DNA from: Paludibacterium yongneupense DSM 18731
GTDB lineage: Bacteria > Pseudomonadota > Gammaproteobacteria > Burkholderiales > Chromobacteriaceae
Direction of reading: 5' to 3'
NCBI RefSeq assembly: GCF_000422925.1
Contig: NZ_KE383957.1
Span: 141,787-205,786, forward strand
Length of the DNA stretch: 64,000 nt
Within the stretch, counting starts at the first letter, position 1, and each line of letters opens with the position of its first letter. Shown piece after piece: positions 16,891 to 25,991 of the stretch. The notes under the pieces were generated by a model that ran no database searches, had not been told where the DNA came from, and saw only the letters and a program-made list of their open reading frames with translations. Made by a program: the position numbers and the translations under genes.

Positions 16891-18906
16891 TCAGGCGGCC
16901 GTCAACACGATAAGAATCACCAGTGCGGCGACGATGTAGAGGCAATAGATGCGGAAGTCGCCATGCTGAAGACGTTGCACCTGTCTGCCCAGCCAGTGGA
17001 TGCCGCGCAGCATCGGCGCGACGATGTTGTCGTCGAAACGCGGTTCCATCCAACTGGCTGCGCCCGTCAGCCAGGACAGCGAGTGGCGCATCGCAGGCGA
17101 CGGGTCGGCCTGCTGGCGTAGCCGGTAGAGCGGGGCAAACATCTCGCGCAGCGGTTTGGCGAAATTGCCGGCCGATACCACCATGCGTGGATCGTGGGCA
17201 TAGCCGCAGGCCCAGGCATCGCCGCCGTGGCGGCGTTTCTGCCGTTGCTCGCGGTACAGTCCGCCGAGGACGACGGTGACCAGCAGGCCGCCGGCCAGCA
17301 GGATCGCGACCAGGGGGGTCGAGAGCGCGGTCCGGGTGGCGGAACCCGGGTACACGAGTGTCTGGCTGGCGACGTCGATGGCGCCGGTGGCGGCCAGCTG
17401 CGACGCGATATGAGCGATGACAGGGGCGACCAGGGCGGCGCCGAGTCCGAGTGCGATGCAGGCCAGGGCCAGCAGCGCCATGCCGGCGATCATCGGCGCC
17501 GGCACTTCGCGGGCTTCGGCCGCATGCGGGCTGCGCGGTGCGCCGGAGAAGCTGACGCCATACACCTTGACGAAGCACATCACGGCCAGCGCGCCGGTGA
17601 TGGCCAGCATGACCACGACGATGGGGCCGGCCAGGCGGATCAGGAAGGAACCCTGCAGGCTCATCGTGAACAGCGACTGATAGGTAAACCATTCGCTGAC
17701 GAAGCCGTTGAGCGGGGGCAGGGCCGAAATCGCCATCGCGCCGATCAGAAAGGTCAGCGCGGTCAGCGGCATGCGCCGACCGAGCCCGCCCATCTTTTCC
17801 ATGTCCTTGGTATGCAGACGAAATACGACCGAGCCTGCTCCGAGGAATAACAGCCCCTTGAACACGGCGTGATTGAGCAGATGGTAGAGACCGGCGAGCA
17901 GGCCGAGCACCGCCAGCAGCGGCTGATGCGTGGCCATGCCGACCATGCCGGCGCCGACCCCCATCAGAATGATGCCGATGTTTTCCACGCTATGGTAGGC
18001 GAGCAGACGCTTGATATCGTGCTCGGCCAGCGCATAGAGCACGCCGAGCACGGCCGAAATGCCGCCTATGGCCAACACCAGCAGCCCCCACCAGGTCGTG
18101 GTGGCGCCCAGGATGTCGACGCCGACGCGGATGATGCCGAAGATGCCGATCTTGACCATGACGCCCGACATCATCGCCGAAGCGTGCGAGGGGGCGGCCG
18201 GGTGGGCGCGCGGCAGCCAGCCGTGCAGCGGGACCATGCCGGCCTTGGCGCCGAAACCGAAGAAGGCGAGCAAGAATACGGCGGAGGCTAGCGGCGTGCT
18301 CAGATGCAGATGGCGGAAGCTGGCGAAGTCCAGACTGCCGCTGTGCTGGTAGAGCAGGAAGAAGGCCAGCATGATCAGCACCGAACCGGCGTGGGCGATC
18401 AGGAAGTAGAGGAAGCCGGCCTTGACCGCTTCATTGCTCTGCTCGGAAATCACCAGGAAGTAGGAGGCCAGCGACATCATCTCGAAGAAGATGAGGAAGT
18501 AGAAGGCATTGTCGACCACGACCAGGGCAAGCATGGACGCGATGAACAGATTCATGAAAAAGCCCATCGCCCAGGCTCCGCGTCCCTCGTACTCGCGCAC
18601 ATAGGAAAGCGAGTAGACCGAAGCGGCCAGTGCGAGCAGCGAGATCACGAATACCATCAGCGCGGCGAGCAGGTCGAAGTGGACCACAAAGCGGGCGAAG
18701 GGGAAGGGCCCGCTGCTGGCGAAGTCCAGTGTTTGTCCGCTCAGCAGGGCCGGAGCGGATGCGGCGAGTCCGGCCAGCGCGGCCGCGCTGCCGGCAAGCC
18801 CGGCACAGCGGATACCGAGCCGTTCGTTCGAGGCAAGCAGCAGCGAGGCAAAGGCTCCGGCCACGTAGAGCAGAACCGAAACCAGCACAAGTGGCAGAGT
18901 GTTCAT
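16891..18906 (-). CDS. hyfB: Hydrogenase-4 membrane subunit B (NuoL-like)
   Basis: A 671-residue membrane subunit, matching the 672 residues of E. coli HyfB and longer than HycC (608). The pump segment is GFGAKAGMVPLHGWLPRAHPAAPSHASAMMSGVMVKIG, with conserved Lys and His, and RLLAYHSVENIGI follows. The C-terminal part after residue 570 carries the HyfB/HycC-specific DAWACGYAHDPRMVVSAGNF segment. The start overlaps hyfA by ATGA. Confidence 0.95.
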   Translation of the reverse strand: MNTLPLVLVSVLLYVAGAFASLLLASNERLGIRCAGLAGSAAALAGLAASAPALLSGQTLDFASSGPFPFARFVVHFDLLAALMVFVISLLALAASVYSLSYVREYEGRGAWAMGFFMNLFIASMLALVVVDNAFYFLIFFEMMSLASYFLVISEQSNEAVKAGFLYFLIAHAGSVLIMLAFFLLYQHSGSLDFASFRHLHLSTPLASAVFLLAFFGFGAKAGMVPLHGWLPRAHPAAPSHASAMMSGVMVKIGIFGIIRVGVDILGATTTWWGLLVLAIGGISAVLGVLYALAEHDIKRLLAYHSVENIGIILMGVGAGMVGMATHQPLLAVLGLLAGLYHLLNHAVFKGLLFLGAGSVVFRLHTKDMEKMGGLGRRMPLTALTFLIGAMAISALPPLNGFVSEWFTYQSLFTMSLQGSFLIRLAGPIVVVMLAITGALAVMCFVKVYGVSFSGAPRSPHAAEAREVPAPMIAGMALLALACIALGLGAALVAPVIAHIASQLAATGAIDVASQTLVYPGSATRTALSTPLVAILLAGGLLVTVVLGGLYREQRQKRRHGGDAWACGYAHDPRMVVSAGNFAKPLREMFAPLYRLRQQADPSPAMRHSLSWLTGAASWMEPRFDDNIVAPMLRGIHWLGRQVQRLQHGDFRIYCLYIVAALVILIVLTAA

Positions 18907-19499
18907 GATTTCTCCGGGGGAAGGAGGGGCGGCAGGTTCGGACCGATTCCGGCAGCGGCGGCGCGGCGCTTGGCGGCGGCGCCATCGGCCAGCGAGGCAT
19001 TGTCGACCACGAACATGGCCCGGGTCGGGCAGACGCGGACGCACTCGGGACCGTTCGCGCTGAATGCGCACAAGTCGCATTTGACCGCCACGCTGCGTAC
19101 GCCGGGCGTCCAGGCAAGCAAGGGGCTCAGCGCGGCGCTCTGGGTCGCCGGTGCGGCGGCCGGCAGATGCGAGATGGCTTTGGCGACCGGCTTGCTGCCG
19201 TCGGGCGTGATGGCGCCGAACGGACAGACGATCGCGCACAGCTTGCAGCCGATGCACTGATTTTCGTTGAGAACGATGGCGTCGTTCTCGTGTTTGATGG
19301 CGTTGACCGGACAGACTCTCGCGCACGGCGCGTCTTCGCACTGGCGACACAGAATCGGCGCGGTTCCACGGGCCTGACGGGTGACCGTCAGGCGCGGATG
19401 ATCCTGTAATCCTGCCGCGCGGTGCACCATGGCGCAGGCCGCCATACAGGTATTGCATCCGATACAACGTTTTGGCTCCGCAATGACGAAGCGGTTCAT
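18903..19499 (-). CDS. hyfA: Hydrogenase-4 iron-sulfur subunit A (HycB-like)
   Basis: A 198-residue polyferredoxin that carries electrons from formate dehydrogenase H to the hydrogenase. The start at 19499 (MNRFVIAEP) follows a G-rich ribosome binding site and matches HycB/HydN N-termini; the 17-residue upstream extension is not supported. Four [4Fe-4S] motifs are visible: CIGCNTCMAAC, CRQCEDAPCARVCP, CIGCKLCAIVCP and CDLC with CVRVCP. It is the first gene of the operon, behind a sigma-54 promoter at 19546-19561. It is paralogous to HydN at 26086-26631. Confidence 0.94.
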   Translation of the reverse strand: MNRFVIAEPKRCIGCNTCMAACAMVHRAAGLQDHPRLTVTRQARGTAPILCRQCEDAPCARVCPVNAIKHENDAIVLNENQCIGCKLCAIVCPFGAITPDGSKPVAKAISHLPAAAPATQSAALSPLLAWTPGVRSVAVKCDLCAFSANGPECVRVCPTRAMFVVDNASLADGAAAKRRAAAAGIGPNLPPLLPPEKS

Positions 19500-19545
19500 A
19501 ACCGTCCCCCCTGGTTTGGCCGAATCGTCCGGCCGCCCCCCTTTG

Positions 19546-19561
19546 AGCATTTTTCATGCCA
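19546..19561 (-). promoter_or_regulatory. Sigma-54 (-24/-12) promoter of the hyf operon
   Basis: On the minus strand the sequence reads TGGCATGAAAAATGCT. It matches TGGCAYG-N4-TTGCW with GG and GC in the exact register required by RpoN. It lies 47 bases before the hyfA start. The hydN-fdhF promoter has the same layout (TGGCACGGCAAATGCT), so both units should need an enhancer-binding activator, as FhlA does in E. coli. Confidence 0.75.
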
Positions 19562-19640
19562 GAAGGACTGCGAGGGTCTTGTGCGTATTTAATTCATTAA
19601 AAACAAATTGTTACCGTGTATTTTGGCGTGTGGATTGCGG

Positions 19641-19710
19641 TGTCGACACTGTCGAAATGGCGGCTGTCGACATAAGTGACGACGCTGTCGACGCCACGGG
19701 CGTCGACAGC
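19641..19710. promoter_or_regulatory. Cluster of GTCGAC-type palindromes, putative enhancer-binding activator sites
   Basis: The stretch between hypE and hyfA carries TGTCGACA at 19641-19648 and 19665-19672. Its right end is a perfect inverted repeat with 12-bp arms GCTGTCGACGCC (19684-19695) and GGCGTCGACAGC (19699-19710). They lie about 80-150 bp upstream of the sigma-54 promoter of hyfA, the usual distance for enhancer sites. A 19-base element here (19666-19684) recurs before hydN. GTCGAAATGG at 19651 resembles half of the reported E. coli FhlA site. Binding factor unproven. Confidence 0.6.
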
Positions 19711-19719
19711 GTCCAGGGG

Positions 19720-20769
19720 TCAGCAGATGCGCGGCAGTTGCTCGCCGGTCAGCCAGTCGACCATGCGTACGCCGCCGAAGCGGGTGCTCATCTGGACGAA
19801 ATGGTTGGGGTCGGCGGTGACTTCGCCGATGATGGCGGCGTCGCGTCCCTGCGGGTGGGCGCGCATGCAGGCGAGCAGGCGTTCGGCATCTTCGGGCGGA
19901 CAAATCGCCACCAGCTTGCCTTCGTTGGCGACATAGAGCGGGTCGAGGCCGAGGATTTCGCAGGCGGCGGCGACTTGGGGCTTGACCGGGATCGCTTCTT
20001 CGCGCAGATGCATGCCGCACTCCGACTGGTCGGCGAATTCGTTGAGCACGCTGGCGAGCCCCCCGCGGGTCGGATCGCGCAGGCAGCGCAGGCCGGGTGC
20101 GCATTCCAGCATGGCTGCGGTCAGGCGGTGCAGGGCGGCGGTGTCGGAGACAAGGTCGGAGTCGAGCGCGAGGTTTTCCCGCGCCGACATGATGGCGACG
20201 CCGTGGTCGCCCAGGCTGCCGGACAGCAGGATCGCGTCGCCCGGGCGGGCGCGGTCTCCCGACAACTCGATACCTGGCGCGGCCACACCGATGCCGGTGG
20301 TGGTAATGAAGACGCCATCGCCCTTGCCCTGTTCCACGACCTTGGTGTCGCCGGTCACGATGGGGACGCCGGCTTCGCGCGCGGCGCGTGCCATCGAGAC
20401 GACGATGCGCTCCAGATCGGCCAGCGGAAAGCCTTCTTCTATGATGAAGGCGGCGGCCAGATACAAGGGCTGGCCGCCGGCCATCGCCACGTCGTTGACC
20501 GTGCCGTGCACCGACAGGCAGCCGATATCGCCGCCGGGAAAGAACAGCGGCGAGACGACGTGGCTGTCGGTGGCCATCACCATGCGCCCGGTGCCTGGCG
20601 GCAGGGCGAAGGCGGCGCCGTCGTTCTGTTCGCGCAGCAGCGCATTGTCGAAATGCTTGACGAACAGGGCTTCGATCAAATGCGCCATGGCCCGCCCGCC
20701 GCCCCCGTGCGTCATGTCGACGCGGCCATGACGGAAATCGATTGCCTGGGTGAATTCGCGGCGGCTCAT
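19720..20769 (-). CDS. hypE: Hydrogenase maturation protein HypE
   Basis: A 349-residue AIR-synthase-like enzyme. HypE receives a carbamoyl group from HypF on its C-terminal Cys and dehydrates it to a thiocyanate, the source of the cyanide ligands of the Fe site. The C-terminus ends in PRIC, as in other HypE proteins. Other marks are the ATP-binding SVHGTVNDVAMAGG region and RDPTRGGLASVLNE. The start overlaps the hypD stop by ATGA. It is the last gene of the hyp operon, and about 220 bp separate it from hyfA. Confidence 0.96.
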   Translation of the reverse strand: MSRREFTQAIDFRHGRVDMTHGGGGRAMAHLIEALFVKHFDNALLREQNDGAAFALPPGTGRMVMATDSHVVSPLFFPGGDIGCLSVHGTVNDVAMAGGQPLYLAAAFIIEEGFPLADLERIVVSMARAAREAGVPIVTGDTKVVEQGKGDGVFITTTGIGVAAPGIELSGDRARPGDAILLSGSLGDHGVAIMSARENLALDSDLVSDTAALHRLTAAMLECAPGLRCLRDPTRGGLASVLNEFADQSECGMHLREEAIPVKPQVAAACEILGLDPLYVANEGKLVAICPPEDAERLLACMRAHPQGRDAAIIGEVTADPNHFVQMSTRFGGVRMVDWLTGEQLPRIC

Positions 20770-21905
20770 GATTTGCTTTCGGTCGCCGGAGCGGCCGCCG
20801 GCTGGCGGAAGCGTCCGTAGGTATAGTGGGCGGCGCAGGCTCCCTCGGAGGACACCATGCACGCGCCGATCGGGTGTTCGGGCGTGCAGCCGGTGCCGAA
20901 GGCCTTGCATTGCGCCGGATGTTTTTCGCCGCGCAGGATCGCGCCGCATTCGCAGGCGCGGGCATCGGCGACGACCCGCATCGGAATGTCGAAGCGGCGT
21001 TCGGCATCGTAGGCGGCGTAGGCGTCGCGGATGGCGAGCGCGCTATGCGCGACTTCGCCCAGACCGCGCCACGCGAAACGGTCGCGCAGCTCGAAGACCT
21101 CGTCCACGCAGGCCTGGGCCTTGACGTTGCCGTCGGGAGTGACCGCGCGCGTGAATTCGTTCTCGACCCGGGCCTGCCCGCGGTTGATCTGGCGGACCAG
21201 CAGCAGGATGGACTGCATCACGTCCAGCGGCTCGAAGCCGGCGATCACGACCGGGCGCCGGTAGCGTTCGGCAAAAGCCTCGTAGGGGCGGCTGCCGATG
21301 ATGGTGCTGACGTGGGCCGGCCCGATGAAGCCGTCGAGCGAGACCGATGCCGCCGATTCCATGATGTGCGCCATGGCCGCCGGGGTGAGGACATGGTTGC
21401 TGAACACGCTGAAGTTCTTCAGACCGAGCGCGGCCGCCTGCTTGATCACGACGGCGGTCGGCGGCGTGGTCGTCTCGAAGCCGATGGCGAAAAACACCAC
21501 CTCGCGTTCGGGTTCCTGTTGCGCGATGGTCAGCGCCTCGGCGCAGGAGTAGACCATGCGCACGTCGGCGCCCTGCGCGCGCGCCTTGATCAGCGACAGG
21601 CGGCCGGAAGCCGGTACGCGCAGGGTATCGCCATAGCTGCAGAGGATCAGCCCGGGCCGGTTCGCGAGTTCGATCGCGCTGTCGATGCGACCGATCGGCA
21701 ATACGCAGACCGGACAGCCGGGGCCGTGGATCAGTTCGATCGCCGCGGGCAGTAGGTCATTCAGTCCGTAGCGCGAAATCGCGTGAGTATGTCCACCGCA
21801 AAACTCCATCAGCCGATAGCGGCGCGCGGGATCGACCTCGCGTGCGATGGTGGCGGCCAGTCCGCGCGCGAGATCGCCGTCGCGGAATTCGTCGATGTAT
21901 TTCAT
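20766..21905 (-). CDS. hypD: Hydrogenase maturation protein HypD
   Basis: A 379-residue iron-sulfur protein that, with HypC, forms the scaffold on which the Fe(CN)2CO group is built. Conserved parts are FCGGHTHAISRYG, HGPGCPVCVLP with the redox CxxC, and the C-terminal cluster ligands CECGAILRGE, CKAFGTGC and CMVSSEGAC. It overlaps hypC by four bases on one side and hypE by four on the other. Confidence 0.97.
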   Translation of the reverse strand: MKYIDEFRDGDLARGLAATIAREVDPARRYRLMEFCGGHTHAISRYGLNDLLPAAIELIHGPGCPVCVLPIGRIDSAIELANRPGLILCSYGDTLRVPASGRLSLIKARAQGADVRMVYSCAEALTIAQQEPEREVVFFAIGFETTTPPTAVVIKQAAALGLKNFSVFSNHVLTPAAMAHIMESAASVSLDGFIGPAHVSTIIGSRPYEAFAERYRRPVVIAGFEPLDVMQSILLLVRQINRGQARVENEFTRAVTPDGNVKAQACVDEVFELRDRFAWRGLGEVAHSALAIRDAYAAYDAERRFDIPMRVVADARACECGAILRGEKHPAQCKAFGTGCTPEHPIGACMVSSEGACAAHYTYGRFRQPAAAPATESKS

Positions 21906-22144
21906 GCGCTCAAGTCCATGGCCGTGTCCGGGGCGCCCATCTCATTGATCAGTGCCAGGGTGCGCAGGGCTTCCGCCTCGTCGAGTTTGCCGATGGCGAA
22001 GCCGACATGCACGATGACGTAGTCGCCGACCGCGACCTGATCCAGAAGGGCGATCGACACCTCCTTCTGTACGCCGCCCAGTTCGATACGGGCCTGATTG
22101 TCGCCGCACAGGGCGGTGACGCGTGCCGGGATCGCTAAACACAT
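21902..22144 (-). CDS. hypC: Hydrogenase maturation chaperone HypC
   Basis: An 80-residue HypC/HybG/HupF chaperone beginning MCLAIPARV; Cys2 coordinates the iron fragment and contacts HypD and the large-subunit precursor. The sequence also shows the family GVQKEVSIALLDQVAVGDYVIVHVGFAI stretch. The gene starts inside the end of hypF (10-base overlap) and overlaps hypD by ATGA. A single copy is present here for one hydrogenase. Confidence 0.96.
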   Translation of the reverse strand: MCLAIPARVTALCGDNQARIELGGVQKEVSIALLDQVAVGDYVIVHVGFAIGKLDEAEALRTLALINEMGAPDTAMDLSA

Positions 22145-24483
22145 GGTGATTCTCCAGATTGAAGCCGCGCCCGGGCGACCCAGGCCTGTCCGAGCGACAG
22201 GCCCCCATCGCCGGGCGGAACCGCGGCGGCCATCAGCACTTTCAGGCCGCGCGCGGCAAAAGCGCGTTCGAGCCCGTCGGCGAGGACGGCATTGAGAAAA
22301 CAGCCGCCGCCACAGGCGACGGTATCGAGCTGTTGCTCGCGGGCCGCGTGCGCGACCCACTCCGCCAGCGCTTCGATCAGCGTGGCGTGAAAAACGGCGG
22401 CACCCTGCACCGGATCGGTTTCGTCGGCCAGGCGCGCGGCCAGTGGGGCGAGATCGAGCAGCAGTCCGCCTGCGCTGGCCGCGAGACGGTAGTCGGCGGA
22501 CGCGACCGGCGGCAGCGGCTCTCCCGGCGCGAGCAGACCTTCCAGCCGCATCGCCGCCTGGCCTTCGTAGGCGCAGCGCCGGCTCACGCCGAGCAGGCCC
22601 GCCGCCGCGTCGAACCAGCGTCCCATGCTCGACGTCGGCGGCGATTGCGTGCCCTTGGCCAGCATGCGCGCGAGCAGTGGCGCACCGGGCTCGTCGGCGA
22701 AACGGAAGCCGATCTCGTTGCCGCGTCCGAGCAGGAACAGCGCGGCGGCGGCCATGCGCCAGGGCTCGCGCGCGGCGCGGTCGCCGCCGGGCAGCGCCAG
22801 CTCGCTCAAATGGCCGAGACGACACCAGTCGGCCCCATCGACGCGCAGCAATTCGCCGCCCCAGGCGCGCCCGTCGCTGCCGAGCCCGACGCCATCCAGC
22901 GCGAGACCGAGTACCGGTCCGGTGGTGGCGGGATGCTCGGCCAGCACGGCGCCGATATGCGCGTGATGATGCTGCACGGCCAGCGCGGGGACGCCCCATT
23001 GCTGCGCGAGACGTCGTGCGAGGCGGGTGCTGAAGAAGTCGGGGTTGGCGTCGTGGGCGACCGCCGCCGGTGTCACGCGCAATATCGAGCACAGATGCGC
23101 GGTTGCGGCTTCCAGTGCCAGGCAATTGGCGACGCGGTCGAGGTCGCCGATATGCTGCGACAGAAAGGCCTGGTCGTGCCGAGTCAGGCAGAGCGTCGTT
23201 TTCAGCGCGGCGCCGAGCGCGAGCACCGGCGGGCCGTCGCGCCCGAGCGCGACCGGACGCGGGGTGTAGCCGCGCGCCCGGCGGATGAACCGCAGCTGCG
23301 TGCCGTGCAGGCGCGCGACCGAATCGTCGCAGCGGGTGACGATGGCGCGGTCGTGCATGAGCCAGGCATCGGCCAGTCCGGCCAGGCGCGTGAAGGCTTC
23401 GTCATTGTCGATGACCAGCGGTTCGCCGCCGGGGTTGGCGCTGGTCATGACCAGCGCCAAGGGCTGGGCCTGCGCGAGCCAGCCGGTTCCGGCCGGACGT
23501 CCGGCCGCTTCGTGGAACAGCAGATAGTGCAGCGGGGTGTAGGGCAGCATCACGCCCAGCCAGGACAGTCCCGGCGCGACGCCGGGAAGCAGGGCATCGG
23601 TGTCGGCGCGTTTGGGCAGCAGCAGGATAGGCCGTTCGCTGCGCGCGAGCGCTGCGAGCGCGCCGGCGTCGGCGCGAGCATAGGCGCTCACCGACGCCGG
23701 CGCCGCCAGCATGATGGCAAGCGGTTTTTCCTCGCGTCCCTTGCGCAGGCGCAGGCGGGCCACCGCGGACGGGTTGCCCGCGTCGCAGACCAGATGAAAG
23801 CCGCCGAGGCCCTTGATGGCGACGATGTCGCCGCGTCGCAGCCGCGCGAGAGTTCCGGCGAGCGCATCGCCGGCGACCGGCTCGCCGGCCGCGTCGTAGA
23901 GCGTCAGCTGCGGGCCGCATTCCGGGCACGCGTTCGGTTCGGCGTGAAAGCGACGATGCGCGGGCTCGCGGTACTCGGCGAGACAGGGCGGGCACTGCGC
24001 GAAGGGCGCCATGCTGGTGGCCGCGCGATCGTAGGGCAGCGCACGTGCGATGGTGTAGCGAGGCCCGCAGTCGGTGCAATTGATGAAAGCGTAGCGATGG
24101 CGCCGGTTGGCGGGGTCGAACAGCTCGGCCAGGCAGGCGGGGCAGGTCGCGCTGTCGGGGCCGATCGCGGCGTCGGTTCTGCCGCCCGCGGCCCCCGTCG
24201 CGGCGATGACGAAGCCCTTGCCTGCGGCGGCGGCGACCGGTTCGGCCGTGACCGCGTCGACGCGGGCCAGCGGCGGGGCGTCCGTCTGCAAGCGCCGTTC
24301 GAAGTCGGCGAGCGCGGCGGCGTCGCCCTGGACCTCGATGGTGACGCCGTTGTCATCGTTGCGGACCCAGCCGTCCAGGGCCAACGCATGCGCGAGCCGG
24401 TAGACGAACGGACGGAAGCCGACGCCCTGCACCAGGCCTCTCGCCGTCAGGCGCCGGCGCAGAATGCCGCTGGGGGCGTTCAT
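22135..24483 (-). CDS. hypF: Carbamoyltransferase HypF
   Basis: A 782-residue maturase that makes thiocarboxamide on HypE from carbamoyl phosphate and ATP. Domains in order: acylphosphatase (about 10-95, RGLVQGVGFRPFVYR), two zinc fingers (CPAC/CTDC and CPPC/CPEC, about 108-185), a YrdC-like nucleotide domain (about 200-380, KGLGGFHLVCDA) and a Kae1-like C-terminal domain with HHHAH (VQHHHAHIGAVLAEH). The start at 24483 (MNAPSGIL) is where homology begins. No key motif is missing. Confidence 0.96.
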   Translation of the reverse strand: MNAPSGILRRRLTARGLVQGVGFRPFVYRLAHALALDGWVRNDDNGVTIEVQGDAAALADFERRLQTDAPPLARVDAVTAEPVAAAAGKGFVIAATGAAGGRTDAAIGPDSATCPACLAELFDPANRRHRYAFINCTDCGPRYTIARALPYDRAATSMAPFAQCPPCLAEYREPAHRRFHAEPNACPECGPQLTLYDAAGEPVAGDALAGTLARLRRGDIVAIKGLGGFHLVCDAGNPSAVARLRLRKGREEKPLAIMLAAPASVSAYARADAGALAALARSERPILLLPKRADTDALLPGVAPGLSWLGVMLPYTPLHYLLFHEAAGRPAGTGWLAQAQPLALVMTSANPGGEPLVIDNDEAFTRLAGLADAWLMHDRAIVTRCDDSVARLHGTQLRFIRRARGYTPRPVALGRDGPPVLALGAALKTTLCLTRHDQAFLSQHIGDLDRVANCLALEAATAHLCSILRVTPAAVAHDANPDFFSTRLARRLAQQWGVPALAVQHHHAHIGAVLAEHPATTGPVLGLALDGVGLGSDGRAWGGELLRVDGADWCRLGHLSELALPGGDRAAREPWRMAAAALFLLGRGNEIGFRFADEPGAPLLARMLAKGTQSPPTSSMGRWFDAAAGLLGVSRRCAYEGQAAMRLEGLLAPGEPLPPVASADYRLAASAGGLLLDLAPLAARLADETDPVQGAAVFHATLIEALAEWVAHAAREQQLDTVACGGGCFLNAVLADGLERAFAARGLKVLMAAAVPPGDGGLSLGQAWVARARLQSGESPCV

Positions 24484-24490
24484 GTCCGCA

Positions 24491-25342
24491 TCAACCTGCG
24501 TGCGCGGCGGCGGCCTGCTGCCCGCGCGAGAGCCAGGCCAGCCATTCGGCCATGCCGGCGCCGCTCTTGACCGACAGGGCGATGACGGGCAGCTCGGGGC
24601 GAACCTGGCGCGCGTAAGCGATCGCCTGCTCGACATCGAAATCGACATGCGGCAGCAGATCGGTCTTGCTCAGCAGCAGCAAGTCGGCGGCGCGAAACAT
24701 ATCGGGGTATTTGAGCGGCTTGTCCTCGCCTTCGGTGACGGACAGGATGACGACTTTGTGCGCCTCGCCGAGATCGAAGGCGGCAGGGCACACCAGATTG
24801 CCGACGTTCTCGATCAATAACAGACTGTTGTCGGTCAGCGCCGCCTGCCGCTCGAGTTGCGCGAGCGCGTGACCGACCATGTGTGCGTCGAGATGGCAGC
24901 CACGGCCGGTGTTGATCTGCACCGCCGTCGCACCGGTCGCGCGGATGCGGGCCGCATCGTTCGATGTCTGCTGATCGCCCTCGATGACGGCGATCGGTCC
25001 GTGCTGCCAGCGGGTGATGGTGTCCACCAGCAAGCTGGTCTTGCCGGAACCGGGGCTGGAGACGAAATTGAGCGCGAAAATGCCGGCGCGCGCGAGGCGT
25101 GCGCGGTTTTTCGCCGCCAGTGCGTCGTTGGCGGCGAGCAGGTCCTGTTCGATCTTCAGTGTGCGTCCGGCATCGAGTCCTGGCGCGTGTGCCGCGTCGA
25201 GCGGGCGGTAGGCGCCGGTGGGCGCCGCGGCGCCACTACGCGCGCTGCGGCGATGCAGTCCGTGATCGTGTGGGTGAGGGTGGTCGAGCGGTTTTCCATC
25301 CAGGCTGACCGCGTCATGGCCGCAACCGCAGCTGCTACACAT
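24491..25342 (-). CDS. hypB: Hydrogenase nickel incorporation GTPase HypB
   Basis: A 283-residue SIMIBI-class GTPase that delivers nickel to the large subunit together with HypA. The N-terminus [10 protein letters not shown] carries the CxxCGC high-affinity metal site, followed by a short His-rich stretch ([10 protein letters not shown]). The P-loop is [10 protein letters not shown] and the second metal site is [10 protein letters not shown]. The start at 25342 is fixed by the CxxCGC motif and a GGGAGAA site upstream. Confidence 0.96.
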   Translation of the reverse strand: MCSSCGCGHDAVSLDGKPLDHPHPHDHGLHRRSARSGAAAPTGAYRPLDAAHAPGLDAGRTLKIEQDLLAANDALAAKNRARLARAGIFALNFVSSPGSGKTSLLVDTITRWQHGPIAVIEGDQQTSNDAARIRATGATAVQINTGRGCHLDAHMVGHALAQLERQAALTDNSLLLIENVGNLVCPAAFDLGEAHKVVILSVTEGEDKPLKYPDMFRAADLLLLSKTDLLPHVDFDVEQAIAYARQVRPELPVIALSVKSGAGMAEWLAWLSRGQQAAAAHAG

Positions 25343-25380
25343 GGAGTTCTCCCTGCCGGCGTGGCCGGCACTGTCAAGGG

Positions 25381-25722
25381 TCAGGCGATGTCGATGTCGA
25401 GTACGCGCATCTGATCGCCATCGGTAATGGAGAGGTCGAAGCCCTGGCATTGCGGGCAGGGCATGCCCCAGCGCTCGAGGCCGACCTCGGCAGCGCATGC
25501 CGCGCACCAGGCCCGGCCCGGCGGCCGTTCGATGCTGAAGCGCGCGTCTGCCGCTATCGTGTCACGGCTTGCCACCTCGCAACAATACTGCAGCGTATCG
25601 GACTCGACATGCGCGAGTGCGCCGATGGCCAGCCGTACGCCGGTCACCCGGCTGGCCCCCGCGCGTCGGGCGGCGGCCCCCACAATTTCCAATACGCTCT
25701 CGGCAAGCGTCAATTCATGCAT
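25381..25722 (-). CDS. hypA: Hydrogenase nickel metallochaperone HypA
   Basis: A 113-residue HypA. The start at 25722 is set by the conserved MHELTLAES, in which Met1-His2-Glu3 bind nickel; the four-residue longer start would bury this site. Two zinc-binding CxxC pairs follow (CAAC and CPQC). It is the first gene of the hyp operon, divergent from hydN-fdhF. I could not find a sigma-54 box for it on the minus strand. Confidence 0.95.
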   Translation of the reverse strand: MHELTLAESVLEIVGAAARRAGASRVTGVRLAIGALAHVESDTLQYCCEVASRDTIAADARFSIERPPGRAWCAACAAEVGLERWGMPCPQCQGFDLSITDGDQMRVLDIDIA

Positions 25723-25851
25723 GTCGGTCTCCACGACGCACGGCTCATGATGCGCATGCTAGCACTGTGCGGCACGCCATGACGCTGCGGTGGATCAAAC
25801 CGGACCGTGTACGCCCCCAGTGCGAGTCTGCCGCGCAGGGCGGCTGACGGG

Positions 25852-25900
25852 CGTCGACAAAAGTGACGATGACAGGGATGTCGACAGTGGCATCGACACC
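25852..25900. promoter_or_regulatory. GTCGAC-type activator sites upstream of hydN-fdhF
   Basis: CGTCGACA at 25852-25859, TGTCGACA at 25879-25886 and a weaker ATCGACAC at 25892-25899 lie about 75-125 bp upstream of the sigma-54 promoter. The first belongs to a 19-base element, GTCGACAWAAGTGACGAYG, shared with the region before hyfA. Position and sharing suggest the enhancer site of an FhlA-like activator. Confidence 0.6.
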
Positions 25901-25975
25901 TGACACGGGCGCCTGTCCGGATGCAAAGCCCCGTCTTTGCTGGCTTTCGGGTCGTCGGGCGCGCCTGGAAACCAT

Positions 25976-25991
25976 TGGCACGGCAAATGCT
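25976..25991 (+). promoter_or_regulatory. Sigma-54 (-24/-12) promoter of hydN-fdhF
   Basis: TGGCACGGCAAATGCT matches TGGCACG-N4-TTGCW with correct GG/GC spacing. It lies 95 bases upstream of the hydN start. E. coli hydN and fdhF are likewise RpoN-dependent. Confidence 0.8.

Noticed and set aside
16880-17692. N-terminal extension of hyfC
   Set aside because: It overlaps hyfB in a different frame; homology to NuoH-type subunits starts at 16879.
19641-19710. CRISPR-like or short tandem repeat array
   Set aside because: Repeats are only 8 bp palindromes at irregular spacing next to a sigma-54 promoter, so they are better read as protein binding sites.
22159-24570. 803-codon plus-strand open frame opposite hypF
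   Set aside because: It is an antisense shadow of the high-GC hypF gene; its translation is Arg/Gly/Gln-rich with no recognisable domain.
25723-25850. Sigma-54 promoter for hypA on the minus strand
   Set aside because: Candidate GG/GC pairs near 25765-25840 have the wrong spacing.
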